A DNA stretch of 10,321 bases from DATBHZ01 sp036557185 (GCA_036557185.1 DATBHZ010000067.1:1-10321), one strand, 5' to 3'. Counted from the stretch's first letter, positions 1 to 6,764 are shown. Notes: generated by a model from the letters alone, not told the origin. Made by a program: numbers and translations.

Positions 1-165
1 CCCGATCTCGTAGGTGTCGGGGTAGAGCAGGAGCCAGGCCACGACATCGGGCCTGCCGAACGATGCTGGGTCCGGAACACGACTGCCCCGCTCCATCCCG
101 ATGTAGCGAGCGGGCTTCTCGACCCTGGCCAGGAGCGGTTCGACCCGCGGCCACAGGTTGGACAT
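1..165 (-). CDS. B12-binding radical SAM protein, TIGR03960-like, N-terminal fragment (partial)
   Basis: Only the first 55 codons are in the window; the gene runs off the left edge. An ATG at 165-163 opens a frame containing VEKPARYIGMERGS and then a hydrophobic stretch ending LLLYPDTYEIG. This resembles the N-terminus of the TIGR03960 family, where a 'KPxxYIGxE' segment is followed by a strand like 'FPDVYEVG' that begins the B12-binding-like domain. The 4Fe-4S cysteine motif of the radical SAM domain would lie outside the window, so it cannot be confirmed. The biochemical role of the family is not firmly established; members are often found near mre/rodA and ribonuclease G genes in actinobacteria, which fits this position. 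No clear Shine-Dalgarno precedes the ATG (upstream bases GACTCGCTCCCCGAG). It follows the L,D-transpeptidase by 53 bases. The family call rests on pattern memory of a short N-terminus. Confidence 0.72.
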   Translation of the reverse strand, partial: MSNLWPRVEPLLARVEKPARYIGMERGSRVPDPASFGRPDVVAWLLLYPDTYEIG

Positions 166-218
166 CTCGGGGAGCGAGTCTACAGGCAGGTGTCGAACGA
201 ACCCGTTCCTCGCCGGTT
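166..218. other. Short intergenic gap with small inverted repeat
   Basis: This 53-base gap lies between the stop of the L,D-transpeptidase and the start of the radical SAM gene. It holds a perfect 5-bp inverted repeat at 195-208 (GAACG-AACC-CGTTC). The stem is short, only moderately GC-rich and has no T run after it on the minus strand, so it is a poor terminator. The two genes may well share a transcript. No promoter consensus was recognised. Confidence 0.35.
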
Positions 219-1196
219 TCAGGGCTTCGTCGTGGTAGGCGGCGGCTTCGTCGTCGGCGCGGTCGAGACGGGAGGCCGGGTCGTCGTTGCGGGCGGGCGC
301 GTGGTCGGCGTCACCTGCGGCGGGGTCGTCGTGGGGACGACACCGGGCGTGACGTCGCCGGGGCGCTGATCCTTGTCGGGCGTGAGGCTGGGCGCCTCGC
401 CGGCGAACGGCGCGGGCACGTTCGGTCCGTTGATCACGTACACCGGCGTCCCGTACGACAACGCGGCGTAGATCCAGTCGGCAGAGCTCATCGGCACGCG
501 CACGCAACCGTGCGAGGCCGGATACGACGGGACCGACTCCGCGCCGTGGATGGCGATGTTCCCGTTGAAGTAGGACGGCTTGTACATGCGGCCGAGGCGC
601 CCGGTCTGCCAGCCGTCGACCTTGCCGTCGACGCGGAACGATCCCGCCGGCGTCACAGCGGTGGAGCAATCTCCGTTGTCGCAAAAGTGGCCGCCGAAGC
701 CCGTGGACACGGCAACGATCTTGTACAGCGATCCACCCTCGTAGAAGAAGAGCACCTGGCGCGCGACGTCGACCTCGACGCGCGTGGATCCGCCGCCCGG
801 GACGAGCGGCGGTGGCGTGCTCGCCGTCTGGAGCTTGGCGAGGGTCTGCGGACCGGCGACGCCGTCCCGATCGAGCCCGTTGACCTTCTGGAACGCGATG
901 ACGGCCTGACGTGTCGCGTCGCCGTAGTTGCCGTCGGCGGATGCGATGTCGTAGTGCAGCGCGATCAGACGCTGTTGCAGCATCGCAACCGCGGGGCCCG
1001 AGGCTCCCGGGCGCAGCCCGGCGACGGGGGGCCGCGTGGTCGTCGTGGTCGGCGGGAGCGTCGTCGTGGTGGTCGTGGTCGTCGTGGTCCGCTTGTGGCC
1101 GCTCGCGTCGTCCGCACGTTGCGAGCTCGACGCGCCGCACCCCGCGGCGACCAGCGAAGCGGCCATCACGACCGCCGCGATCGAAGCGCGCCTCAA
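219..1196 (-). CDS. Lipoprotein L,D-transpeptidase (PG-binding domain + YkuD domain)
   Basis: A 325-residue predicted enzyme that cross-links peptidoglycan stems by L,D-transpeptidation, or anchors proteins to them, outside the membrane. A TTG start at 1196 is chosen because GGAGG sits 5 bases upstream and it yields a proper signal peptide: two arginines, a hydrophobic run, then a lipobox-like VAAGC with Cys20. A later ATG (residue 11) would remove the positive n-region. Next come a Thr/Pro linker with ten consecutive Thr (37-46), a PG_binding_1 domain (about 60-123, AFQKVNGL near 101-108) and a YkuD domain (about 138-257). The YkuD domain carries the catalytic signature: His217 in IAIHG, then S228-H-G-C231-V-R. 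Cys172 and Cys177 may form a disulfide. The last 60 or so residues are a second Pro/Thr-rich tail beyond the catalytic domain. The start overlaps the rodA stop (TTGA), implying translational coupling. The function call is strong; the in vivo substrate is unknown. Confidence 0.92.
   Translation of the reverse strand: MRRASIAAVVMAASLVAAGCGASSSQRADDASGHKRTTTTTTTTTTLPPTTTTTRPPVAGLRPGASGPAVAMLQQRLIALHYDIASADGNYGDATRQAVIAFQKVNGLDRDGVAGPQTLAKLQTASTPPPLVPGGGSTRVEVDVARQVLFFYEGGSLYKIVAVSTGFGGHFCDNGDCSTAVTPAGSFRVDGKVDGWQTGRLGRMYKPSYFNGNIAIHGAESVPSYPASHGCVRVPMSSADWIYAALSYGTPVYVINGPNVPAPFAGEAPSLTPDKDQRPGDVTPGVVPTTTPPQVTPTTRPPATTTRPPVSTAPTTKPPPTTTKP
222..335 (-). repeat. Low-complexity Pro/Thr-coding tract (C-terminal tail of L,D-transpeptidase)
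   Basis: Codons for residues 288 to 325 of the L,D-transpeptidase are almost only ACC/ACG (Thr), CCG/CCC (Pro) and a few basic residues, in blocks such as PTTTPPQ and TTRPP. The reading frame is intact through it. Such a tract can change length by replication slippage. As protein it is expected to be extended and disordered, perhaps threading the cell wall. Confidence 0.6.
1026..1088 (-). repeat. Low-complexity Thr-coding tract (N-terminal linker of L,D-transpeptidase)
   Basis: Ten consecutive Thr codons, a mix of ACC and ACG, followed by LPP, five more Thr and RPP. It separates the lipidated Cys20 from the PG-binding domain and would act as a flexible spacer from the membrane. The mixed codons make it an impure trinucleotide repeat rather than a perfect microsatellite. 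Confidence 0.6.
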
Positions 1197-2332
1197 CTGA
1201 ACCTCCGCATCGACACATTGGCGACGAGCCCGACGCACGCGAACCAGACGATGACCGACGACCCTCCGTAGCTCATCCACGGGAGCGGGATACCCGTCAC
1301 CGGCATGATGCCCATCGTCATCCCGACGTTCTCGAAGACCTGCAAGACGAGCATTGCCACGATCCCGGCGCAGCAGAGCGTGCCGAACAGATCGCTCGAC
1401 ACTCTCGCCGCCTGCCAGCTCCTCCACACCACCAGCGCGAAGAGTGCCAGCAGGAGCGCGCTGCCGACGAAACCGAGCTCCTCACCGACGGCGGTGAAGA
1501 TGAAGTCCGTGTGCTGCTCGGGGACGTGGGACGCGTTCGTCTGCATGCCCTGGAAGAGCCCTTTGCCGAGCAGCCCTCCGTTCCCGATGGTGATCTTCGA
1601 CTCGTTCTGGTTGTAGGCGGAGTTGGCGGTGTCCTTGTTGGGCGCGGCAAACGATGTCAGCCGGTCGATCTGGTACTGCTCGAGCACCCCGAGGCGGATG
1701 GCGATGGTCGCGACCGTCAGGCCGAGCAACGCGAGCACGACGAGATGACGCGCACGGGCGCCCGCCATCGCGAGGATCGCGAAGACTCCGAAGAGCACCA
1801 CGAGATCGGTCCCGAGGTCGGGTTGGAGGATGATCAGCCCCATCGGGACGGCCGCGATGCCGACAGCAATCGCGAGGCGACGCCCGTCGAGCTCCCCGCG
1901 ATGGATCGCGCAGTAGCCGGCCAGCACCAGCACGATGAAGAACTTCGCGAACTCGGACGGCTGCATCTGGAACGGCCCGAGGTCGAACCGGGCCTGCGCG
2001 CCCTTGACCTGGGCGCCGACGCCGAGCACTGCGACGAGCGTCAGCAGCGTGGCTCCGTATCCCCAGAGCGCGAGCTCGCGGAGGCGCCGGTAGTCGATCG
2101 CCGCGACGATCACCATCGCGACGAGCCCGATCACGATCGCGATGGCCTGACGCTTGACGTAGTAGAGCGGGTCCTGATGCGCCTCGGCGAGCCGCGTGTG
2201 GGTCGACGAATAGATCATCAGGAGGCTGAGGCCCGAGATCAGGATCGGCGGGATCACCAGCAACGGGTCGAGGTGCACGAGCGGCGACGCCTGGAGCCGC
2301 GACTTGCGCTCGCTGCTGACGACGGTCGCCAT
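1193..2332 (-). CDS. rodA: RodA, SEDS-family peptidoglycan glycosyltransferase
   Basis: A 379-residue polytopic membrane protein that polymerises lipid II into glycan strands and works with PBP2 in the elongasome. The first membrane segment starts near residue 22. Family signatures are in order: QPSEFAK (124-130), LQPDLGT (169-175), NESKITIGNGGLLGKG (243-258), and PEQHTDFIF (271-279), where Asp276 matches the catalytic aspartate of SEDS enzymes. Near the end are GMTMGIMPVTGIPLP (337-351) and MSYGGSS (353-359). The length is normal for RodA. The pairing with PBP2 and the mre genes makes RodA more likely than FtsW. The ATG overlaps the PBP2 stop by one base (TGATG); the upstream Shine-Dalgarno is weak, consistent with coupling. 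At its 3' end it overlaps the start of the L,D-transpeptidase by two bases. Confidence 0.97.
   Translation of the reverse strand: MATVVSSERKSRLQASPLVHLDPLLVIPPILISGLSLLMIYSSTHTRLAEAHQDPLYYVKRQAIAIVIGLVAMVIVAAIDYRRLRELALWGYGATLLTLVAVLGVGAQVKGAQARFDLGPFQMQPSEFAKFFIVLVLAGYCAIHRGELDGRRLAIAVGIAAVPMGLIILQPDLGTDLVVLFGVFAILAMAGARARHLVVLALLGLTVATIAIRLGVLEQYQIDRLTSFAAPNKDTANSAYNQNESKITIGNGGLLGKGLFQGMQTNASHVPEQHTDFIFTAVGEELGFVGSALLLALFALVVWRSWQAARVSSDLFGTLCCAGIVAMLVLQVFENVGMTMGIMPVTGIPLPWMSYGGSSVIVWFACVGLVANVSMRRFS
1202..1206 (-). promoter_or_regulatory. Ribosome binding site deciding the TTG start of the L,D-transpeptidase
   Basis: The minus strand reads GGAGG, then TTCAG, then TTG. It is the best Shine-Dalgarno match seen at any gene start here and lies inside the last codons of rodA (MRRFS). 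It supports the TTG at 1196 as the true start, rather than the long in-frame extension back to 1427 inside rodA. Confidence 0.7.
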
Positions 2333-4302
2333 CAGTTGCCTGCCGACGGTGGATGGATGACGACGTTCGTCAACGGCATGTGGTTGAGCGCCTGCATGAC
2401 GCGGGCCACGATCGGCGCGGAGGTCGAGGCTCCGTAGCTGCCCTCCTCGACGAGCGACAGCACGACGTAGCGAGGGTTCTGCCCCGGGACGAGGCCCGAC
2501 GGGGTGAACCCGACGAACACCGAAGTGTTTTGCTTGCCCTGCACCTCTGCGGTCCCCGTCTTGCCCGACACGAGCCCGGCCGGGAAGCCGCCGAACGACG
2601 CCGTCGCCGTCCCCTTGGGGTCCGTCGTCACCCCCGAGAATCCCTGGAGCATCGCGTCGCGGGCCGGCTCGGGCACGTGCCCGTCGGCGACCGAAGTGAT
2701 CTGGCGCAGTGGCCTGCCGGACGGGTCGAGCACCTCGGCGGCGATCTGCGGGCGGAAGAGTGTGCCGCCGTTCGCGAACGCCGCGTACGCGTTCGCGAGC
2801 TGGAGCGGCGTGGTGAGCATGTCGCCCTGGCCCACGGCGAGGTTGATGTCGTCACCGGGGAGCCAGTCGGGATCACACAATGGGCACTTCGCGGGTCCGC
2901 CGGCGCGGGCGATCTCGGCTTCGCCAAAGGAGTGCTTCCACGCCGCGTCGGGTACCCGGCCGCTCGACTCGTCGGGCAGCGTCACACCGGTCGCCTTGCC
3001 GAACCCGAACTGGCGTGCCGTCGACTGGAGCAAGCTGCCGGTCGGCTGGTGTGCGACCGACGCGTCATAGAAGTCGCTGCCGATCCCGTAGAAGTAGACG
3101 TCGGACGAGACGGTGAGCGCCCGCGCGAGGTTGACGTCACCGTACGACTCAGAGTGGTCATTAGTGAATTTCCGCGTGTCGTTCGGCCGCTGGAACGTCC
3201 CGGTGTCGTGGATCACCTTGTCCGGCGTGATGTCGCCCGACTGCAGGCCCGCAGTCGCGGTCACGAGCTTGAACGTCGAGCCGGGCGCGTATTGACCGCT
3301 CACGGCCCGGTTGAGCAGCGGGTAGTTCCCCGCTGGGTTGTTGAGGAACTTCCAGACCGAGTTCGTGATCCCGTTGACGAACTGGTTGCTGTTGAACGTC
3401 GGGTTCGACGCCATCGCCACGACCGAACCCGTTGATGCGTCGAGCACGACGACTGCACCGGCGTCGGCCTTGAACGTCGTGTAGTGGCTCTTGTCGCTCT
3501 GGTCCTGGACGCCGCGGATCTGGTCCATGCCCTGCTGGAGCGAGTCCTCGGCGACGCGCTGGATGTCGGAGTGCAGCGTGAGCTTCACGTTGTCGCCCGG
3601 CACCGGCCTGCGAACGCTGAGGACCCTGAGCACGCGACCCGTGTTGTCCACCTCGAGCTTCTGCTCGCCGGGCCTGCCGCGCAGCACGGACTCGAACGTC
3701 TTCTCGATGCCCGCCTTGCCGATCGAGTCACCGGGGAAGTAACGGGCGGACTTGGGCGCCGCTTCGAGCTCGTCCCCGTTGATCTCGCCGATGTACCCGA
3801 GTATGTGGAACGCGAGCGAGTTGCCGAGGTCGCCGAGGGCGTACCGGCGGGTGGCGAGCGTCTCCGCCTTGACGCCCGGGTAGTCCTCCTTGTGCTCGCT
3901 GAACTCCGCGAGCGCGTTGATCGGCACGTCGTCGGCGACGGGCGCCGGCGCGTACTGGGAGACGCGGACGTCGGCCAGGCGCTTGTCGATCACGGCGACG
4001 GGGATGCCGAGCAGGATGGACAGCCTCTTGACGACGGTCGTGAGCTCGGGGTTCTTGAGCTTGCGATCGACCGTGAGCACGTTGGAGGGCTCGTCCCATG
4101 CGAGCTTGTGGCCCGTCGCGTCGAGGATGCTCCCCCTCGGCGCCGGCAGCTCGACAGTCCGCACGGAGTTCTGCTCGGCTGCGGCCGCGTACTGGCTCCC
4201 GGACGCGACCTGCAGGTACCACAGCCGCGCGAAGAGCACGCCGAACAACGACAGCGCGATCACGCCGATGATGCTCATCCGGACGCGGGCGCTGGTCACC
4301 AT
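2332..4302 (-). CDS. mrdA: Penicillin-binding protein 2, class B transpeptidase of the elongasome
   Basis: A 656-residue D,D-transpeptidase that cross-links new peptidoglycan made by RodA. One N-terminal membrane anchor (about 9-30) is followed by a pedestal domain beginning near APRGSILD (54-61), with GKAGIEKTFE (195-204) and the DNTGRVL region (219-225). The transpeptidase domain has the three catalytic motifs: S342-TFK, S399-S-D401 and K581-TG-T. An Asp in the second motif is usual for PBP2. The run LPGDDINLAVGQGD (481-494) is typical of the family. An unusual CPLC (Cys473, Cys476) lies just before it. The ATG at 4302 is chosen because the membrane anchor follows directly and it overlaps the mreD stop by seven bases (ATGGTGA). 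The open frame continues upstream inside mreD but that part is not PBP-like. The second codon, GTG, is an alternative start. No clear Shine-Dalgarno was seen. Confidence 0.95.
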   Translation of the reverse strand: MVTSARVRMSIIGVIALSLFGVLFARLWYLQVASGSQYAAAAEQNSVRTVELPAPRGSILDATGHKLAWDEPSNVLTVDRKLKNPELTTVVKRLSILLGIPVAVIDKRLADVRVSQYAPAPVADDVPINALAEFSEHKEDYPGVKAETLATRRYALGDLGNSLAFHILGYIGEINGDELEAAPKSARYFPGDSIGKAGIEKTFESVLRGRPGEQKLEVDNTGRVLRVLSVRRPVPGDNVKLTLHSDIQRVAEDSLQQGMDQIRGVQDQSDKSHYTTFKADAGAVVVLDASTGSVVAMASNPTFNSNQFVNGITNSVWKFLNNPAGNYPLLNRAVSGQYAPGSTFKLVTATAGLQSGDITPDKVIHDTGTFQRPNDTRKFTNDHSESYGDVNLARALTVSSDVYFYGIGSDFYDASVAHQPTGSLLQSTARQFGFGKATGVTLPDESSGRVPDAAWKHSFGEAEIARAGGPAKCPLCDPDWLPGDDINLAVGQGDMLTTPLQLANAYAAFANGGTLFRPQIAAEVLDPSGRPLRQITSVADGHVPEPARDAMLQGFSGVTTDPKGTATASFGGFPAGLVSGKTGTAEVQGKQNTSVFVGFTPSGLVPGQNPRYVVLSLVEEGSYGASTSAPIVARVMQALNHMPLTNVVIHPPSAGN

Positions 4303-4814
4303 CGTGAGGAGTCGGAGCGAAGCCGCCCGGTGTCCTCCGCCCGATCCACCATCGCCACCAGCGGGAAGATCACGAGCGCGGCGATGCCGTCGTAGATCGC
4401 GGCGCGCCCCACCAGCTGCAGCGCGTGCAGCGTGAAGAGCTGGTCCTGGCCGACGAGCCCGCCGATCCCCAGGAAGAGCAGCCCGCCGACGAGGCCGCCG
4501 ACGATCCCGAGCAGCGGCGGTACCCACCATGCCGTCCTGAGCAAACCGCCCTGCACGACCCCTACGAGGTAGCCGGTGAGCGCGAACGCGAGCGCCGAGA
4601 CACCGAGCGGTGTGCTGAGGAAGAGGTCCGTGACGAAACCGGCGAAGAAGCCGAAGACCGCGCCCATCTCGGGTCCTTCGCGGTACGCGATCGCCACTGT
4701 CGTGACCAGGCCGAGATCCGGCACCACCTCGAACGCACGCGCATGGGGGATGAGCGTCACCTGCACCAGCAGCAGGAACGCGAGCAGCAGCGCGAGGCGG
4801 ACCACCTTGATCAT
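4296..4814 (-). CDS. mreD: MreD, rod-shape-determining membrane protein
   Basis: A small, highly hydrophobic protein of 172 residues with about five to six membrane segments (roughly 5-22, 34-48, 50-66, 71-90, 98-120 and 138-156). It partners MreC in the elongasome and helps activate PBP2/RodA. The family pattern is visible: VPDLGLV (31-37), then GFFAGFVTDLFLSTPLGVSA (55-74), including the conserved Asp63 after the glycine-rich helix. The C-terminus is a short charged cytoplasmic tail. The ATG overlaps the mreC stop as ATGA, and AAGG lies about 7 bases upstream, so translation is probably coupled. The length is normal. MreD diverges fast, so the call draws on both hydropathy and position between mreC and PBP2. 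Confidence 0.94.
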   Translation of the reverse strand: MIKVVRLALLLAFLLLVQVTLIPHARAFEVVPDLGLVTTVAIAYREGPEMGAVFGFFAGFVTDLFLSTPLGVSALAFALTGYLVGVVQGGLLRTAWWVPPLLGIVGGLVGGLLFLGIGGLVGQDQLFTLHALQLVGRAAIYDGIAALVIFPLVAMVDRAEDTGRLRSDSSRW

Positions 4815-5635
4815 GGTGCGCCCTTGTAGAGCAGGACGCGCGCATAGGTCTCGCGCCCGGCGCTCGCGAACGGTCGCACGTTGATCGACAACGTGAGCGC
4901 ACCGGGGTCTCGCTTCACCGACACGACACGCCCTACCGGGATCCCGACCGGGAACACGGTGCTCCCCGACGTCACGATGAGATCGCCCTTCTTCACGGCT
5001 TCACCGGTCGGATAATCGAACGTCAGCAGATCGCTCCCCTGATGCCCGTCGACGACGCCTTTCACGCCGCTCGGCGCCTTCACCGGGACGCCGGAGCTCG
5101 AGTCGGTGAGCAGCAGCACGGACGCAGAGCTGCGCGACGCCTGGATCACGCGGCCGAGCAGCCCGTCCGCCCCGACGACCGGCATGTCCTTCACGATGCC
5201 GCTCGAGGCGCCTTTGTCGATGTCGATCGTGGTGTCGAAGTTACCGGGTGACCCCGCGACGATCTGCGCGGTGACCCCCTTCAACGCGGCGATCGACGTG
5301 AGCTGATTGAAGCGCTTGAGCTCCAAATCGTCCTGGAGCGCGCTCGACCCGAGCGCAGCCTTCCCGCGCGCCTCGGCGAGCTGCTGGCGAAGCTTCCGGT
5401 TCTGGCTCTCGAGGTCGCCGGACGACGTGACACTGTCGAACCAGTCGGCAACCGGTGAGACTGCGCTGCTGACCGAGTGCTGGAGGGGCGCCACCGCGTC
5501 GTGCGCATCCCGCCGGATGGAGCCGGTGACGCCGCTGCCACCGCTTCGCGTATCCATAGTGATCAGCACGATCGAAGTGATGACGAGCAGTATCAGCACC
5601 GAGCGCCGGCGATTGCTTCGTCGGTAGACAGCCAC
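4811..5635 (-). CDS. mreC: MreC, rod-shape-determining scaffold protein
   Basis: A 274-residue bitopic protein that links the MreB cytoskeleton to the wall-synthesis enzymes outside the membrane. It has a basic N-terminus (RRSNRRR), one membrane segment (about 12-27), and a coiled-coil segment (about 74-108) with LESQNRKLRQQLAEAR. The beta-rich domain carries the family signature IDIDKGASSGIVKDMPVV (137-154), then DGLLGRV and GDLIVTSG (217-224) followed by PVGIPVGRV (229-237). The start is GTG at 5635, 18 bases after the mreB stop. The upstream AGGG is close and weak, but the next possible starts would cut into the basic N-terminus. It lacks the long C-terminal extension seen in some actinobacterial MreC proteins. 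The 3' end overlaps mreD by four bases. Confidence 0.95.
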   Translation of the reverse strand: MAVYRRSNRRRSVLILLVITSIVLITMDTRSGGSGVTGSIRRDAHDAVAPLQHSVSSAVSPVADWFDSVTSSGDLESQNRKLRQQLAEARGKAALGSSALQDDLELKRFNQLTSIAALKGVTAQIVAGSPGNFDTTIDIDKGASSGIVKDMPVVGADGLLGRVIQASRSSASVLLLTDSSSGVPVKAPSGVKGVVDGHQGSDLLTFDYPTGEAVKKGDLIVTSGSTVFPVGIPVGRVVSVKRDPGALTLSINVRPFASAGRETYARVLLYKGAP

Positions 5636-5653
5636 CCGCCCTGACCCCAGCAG

Positions 5654-6682
5654 CTAGGTCTGCTGCGTCGAGAGAAGGATCTGCTCGAACTCCTCGAGGC
5701 AACGCCCCGACCCCAGGACCACTGAATACAGCGGGTTCTTCGAGACGAGGATGGGCATCCCGGTCTCGTGGTGCAGGCGGCTGTCGAGCCCGTGGAGCAA
5801 CGCCCCGCCGCCGGTGATCACGATGCCGCGCTCCATGATGTCCGCGGCGAGCTCGGGTGGCGTCTTGTCGAGCGTCACCTTGACTGCGTCGACGATTGCA
5901 GCGACCGGCTCCTCGATCGCCTCGCGGATCTCCTCCGTGGACACGACGATCGTCTTCGGGAGGCCGGTGACGAGATCACGACCGCGGATCTCCGCGTAGA
6001 GCTCCTCCTCGAGAGGGAACGCGCTCGCGAGCGCGACCTTGATCTCCTCGGCGGTCCGCTCTCCCAGCGCGAGCGAGTACTCCTTCTTGACGAAGTTGAT
6101 GATCGCTTCGTCGAGCTCGTCACCGGCGATGCGGATCGATCCACTCGCGACGATTCCACCGAGCGAGATGACCGCCACTTCGGTCGTGCCGCCGCCGATG
6201 TCGACCACCATGTTCCCCGCGGGCTCCGCGACGGGCAGGCCGCTTCCGATCGCCGCGGCCATCGGCTCCTCGATGATGTGCGCGGGCTTGCGCGCGCCCG
6301 CGTACTCGGCGGCCTCCTGCACGGCACGCTGCTCGACCCCGGTTATGCCGGACGGCACGCAGATCACCATGCGCGGACGGGCCCAGCGCCGCTGGTGCAC
6401 GCGCTGGATGAAGTAGCGCAGCATCTTCTCGCAGATGTCGAAATCCGCGATCACGCCGTCCTTGAGCGGGCGGATCGCCTGGATGTGGCCGGGGGTGCGG
6501 CCGATCATCCGCTTGGCCTCGGCGCCGACCGCCAGCGGGCGGCCGTCGCGGACGTCGATCGCAACGACCGAAGGCTCGTTCAGCACGATGCCGCGGCCGC
6601 GCACGTAGACGAGCGTGTTCGCCGTTCCGAGGTCGACGGCCATGTCGCGGCCGACGATCGATGAATACCAGGGTTCCGACAC
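5654..6682 (-). CDS. mreB: MreB, actin-like cell-shape protein
   Basis: A 342-residue actin homologue that forms membrane-bound ATP-dependent filaments and directs elongasome movement. The nucleotide site is complete: phosphate-1 loop DLGTANT (17-23), phosphate-2 loop DIGGGTT (161-167) and adenosine motif TGGGALLHGL (290-299). Between them are LNEPSVVA (34-41), RPLKDGVIADF (71-81), VPSGITGVEQRAV (109-121) and EEPMAAAIG (138-146). All are near-canonical for actinobacterial MreB. The GTG at 6682 is chosen because GGAAGG sits 8 bases upstream and the resulting length fits the family; a TTG at 6718 would add 12 residues without an obvious ribosome site. The N-terminus before the first loop (SEPWYSSIVGRDM) is about eight residues longer than the short MSFIGRDM form I recall for Streptomyces. 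It leads the mre chain after a 178-base gap, so a promoter probably lies just upstream. Confidence 0.98.
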   Translation of the reverse strand: MSEPWYSSIVGRDMAVDLGTANTLVYVRGRGIVLNEPSVVAIDVRDGRPLAVGAEAKRMIGRTPGHIQAIRPLKDGVIADFDICEKMLRYFIQRVHQRRWARPRMVICVPSGITGVEQRAVQEAAEYAGARKPAHIIEEPMAAAIGSGLPVAEPAGNMVVDIGGGTTEVAVISLGGIVASGSIRIAGDELDEAIINFVKKEYSLALGERTAEEIKVALASAFPLEEELYAEIRGRDLVTGLPKTIVVSTEEIREAIEEPVAAIVDAVKVTLDKTPPELAADIMERGIVITGGGALLHGLDSRLHHETGMPILVSKNPLYSVVLGSGRCLEEFEQILLSTQQT

Positions 6683-6690
6683 GGGGAGAG

Positions 6691-6696
6691 CCTTCC
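6691..6696 (-). promoter_or_regulatory. Ribosome binding site of mreB
   Basis: The minus strand carries GGAAGG, eight bases before the GTG at 6682. It favours this GTG over the in-frame TTG at 6718 as the mreB start. Confidence 0.55.
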
Positions 6697-6743
6697 GGAG
6701 GCGTGTCCGAGCCCACAAGGCTATGGGTTGGGATGGACGGGAT

Positions 6744-6764
6744 CCAGCCGTAGTGCGGCTTTGG
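6744..6764 (-). repeat. Inverted repeat in the mreB leader region
   Basis: On the minus strand AGCCG-CACTA-CGGCT (6760-6746) is a perfect 5-bp inverted repeat. It can extend to CCA/TGG with a 2-base bulge, ending at 6764 and 6744. It lies 62 to 82 bases before the mreB start. It could be a weak RNA hairpin or an operator half-site pair; nothing in the sequence decides between them. Confidence 0.3.

Noticed and set aside
195..208. GAACG-AACC-CGTTC inverted repeat as a terminator
   Set aside because: Only five base pairs and no T tract; such repeats are common by chance.
1026..1088. Thr-coding triplet tract as a CRISPR or tandem repeat array
   Set aside because: It is an impure ACC/ACG run inside a reading frame, with no spacers or fixed repeat unit; it is a protein linker.
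63..1271. 402-codon open frame on the plus strand opposite the L,D-transpeptidase
   Set aside because: Arg/Gly-rich shadow of a gene with an intact catalytic motif and signal peptide on the other strand.
1197..1427. 77-codon upstream extension of the L,D-transpeptidase inside rodA
   Set aside because: It would bury the signal peptide; the TTG at 1196 has GGAGG and directly precedes the lipoprotein leader.
911..2437. 508-codon open frame on the plus strand opposite rodA
   Set aside because: It lies antisense to rodA, whose motifs are complete. Its translation is dominated by Arg, Asp, Glu and His with no domain pattern, as expected from the complement of a GC-rich gene.
3100..3105. SSD instead of SxN in the second PBP2 active-site motif
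   Set aside because: Asp at the third position is normal for PBP2/MrdA proteins, including E. coli PBP2, so it is not a lost catalytic residue.
4303..4902. 200-codon in-frame upstream extension of PBP2 across mreD
   Set aside because: The extension is Arg/Pro-rich, lies out of frame over mreD, and PBP2 has a normal membrane anchor right after the ATG at 4302.
5768..6664. 298-codon open frame on the plus strand opposite mreB
   Set aside because: Exact complement of the mreB coding region; composition is Arg/Asp/His-rich with no recognisable fold.
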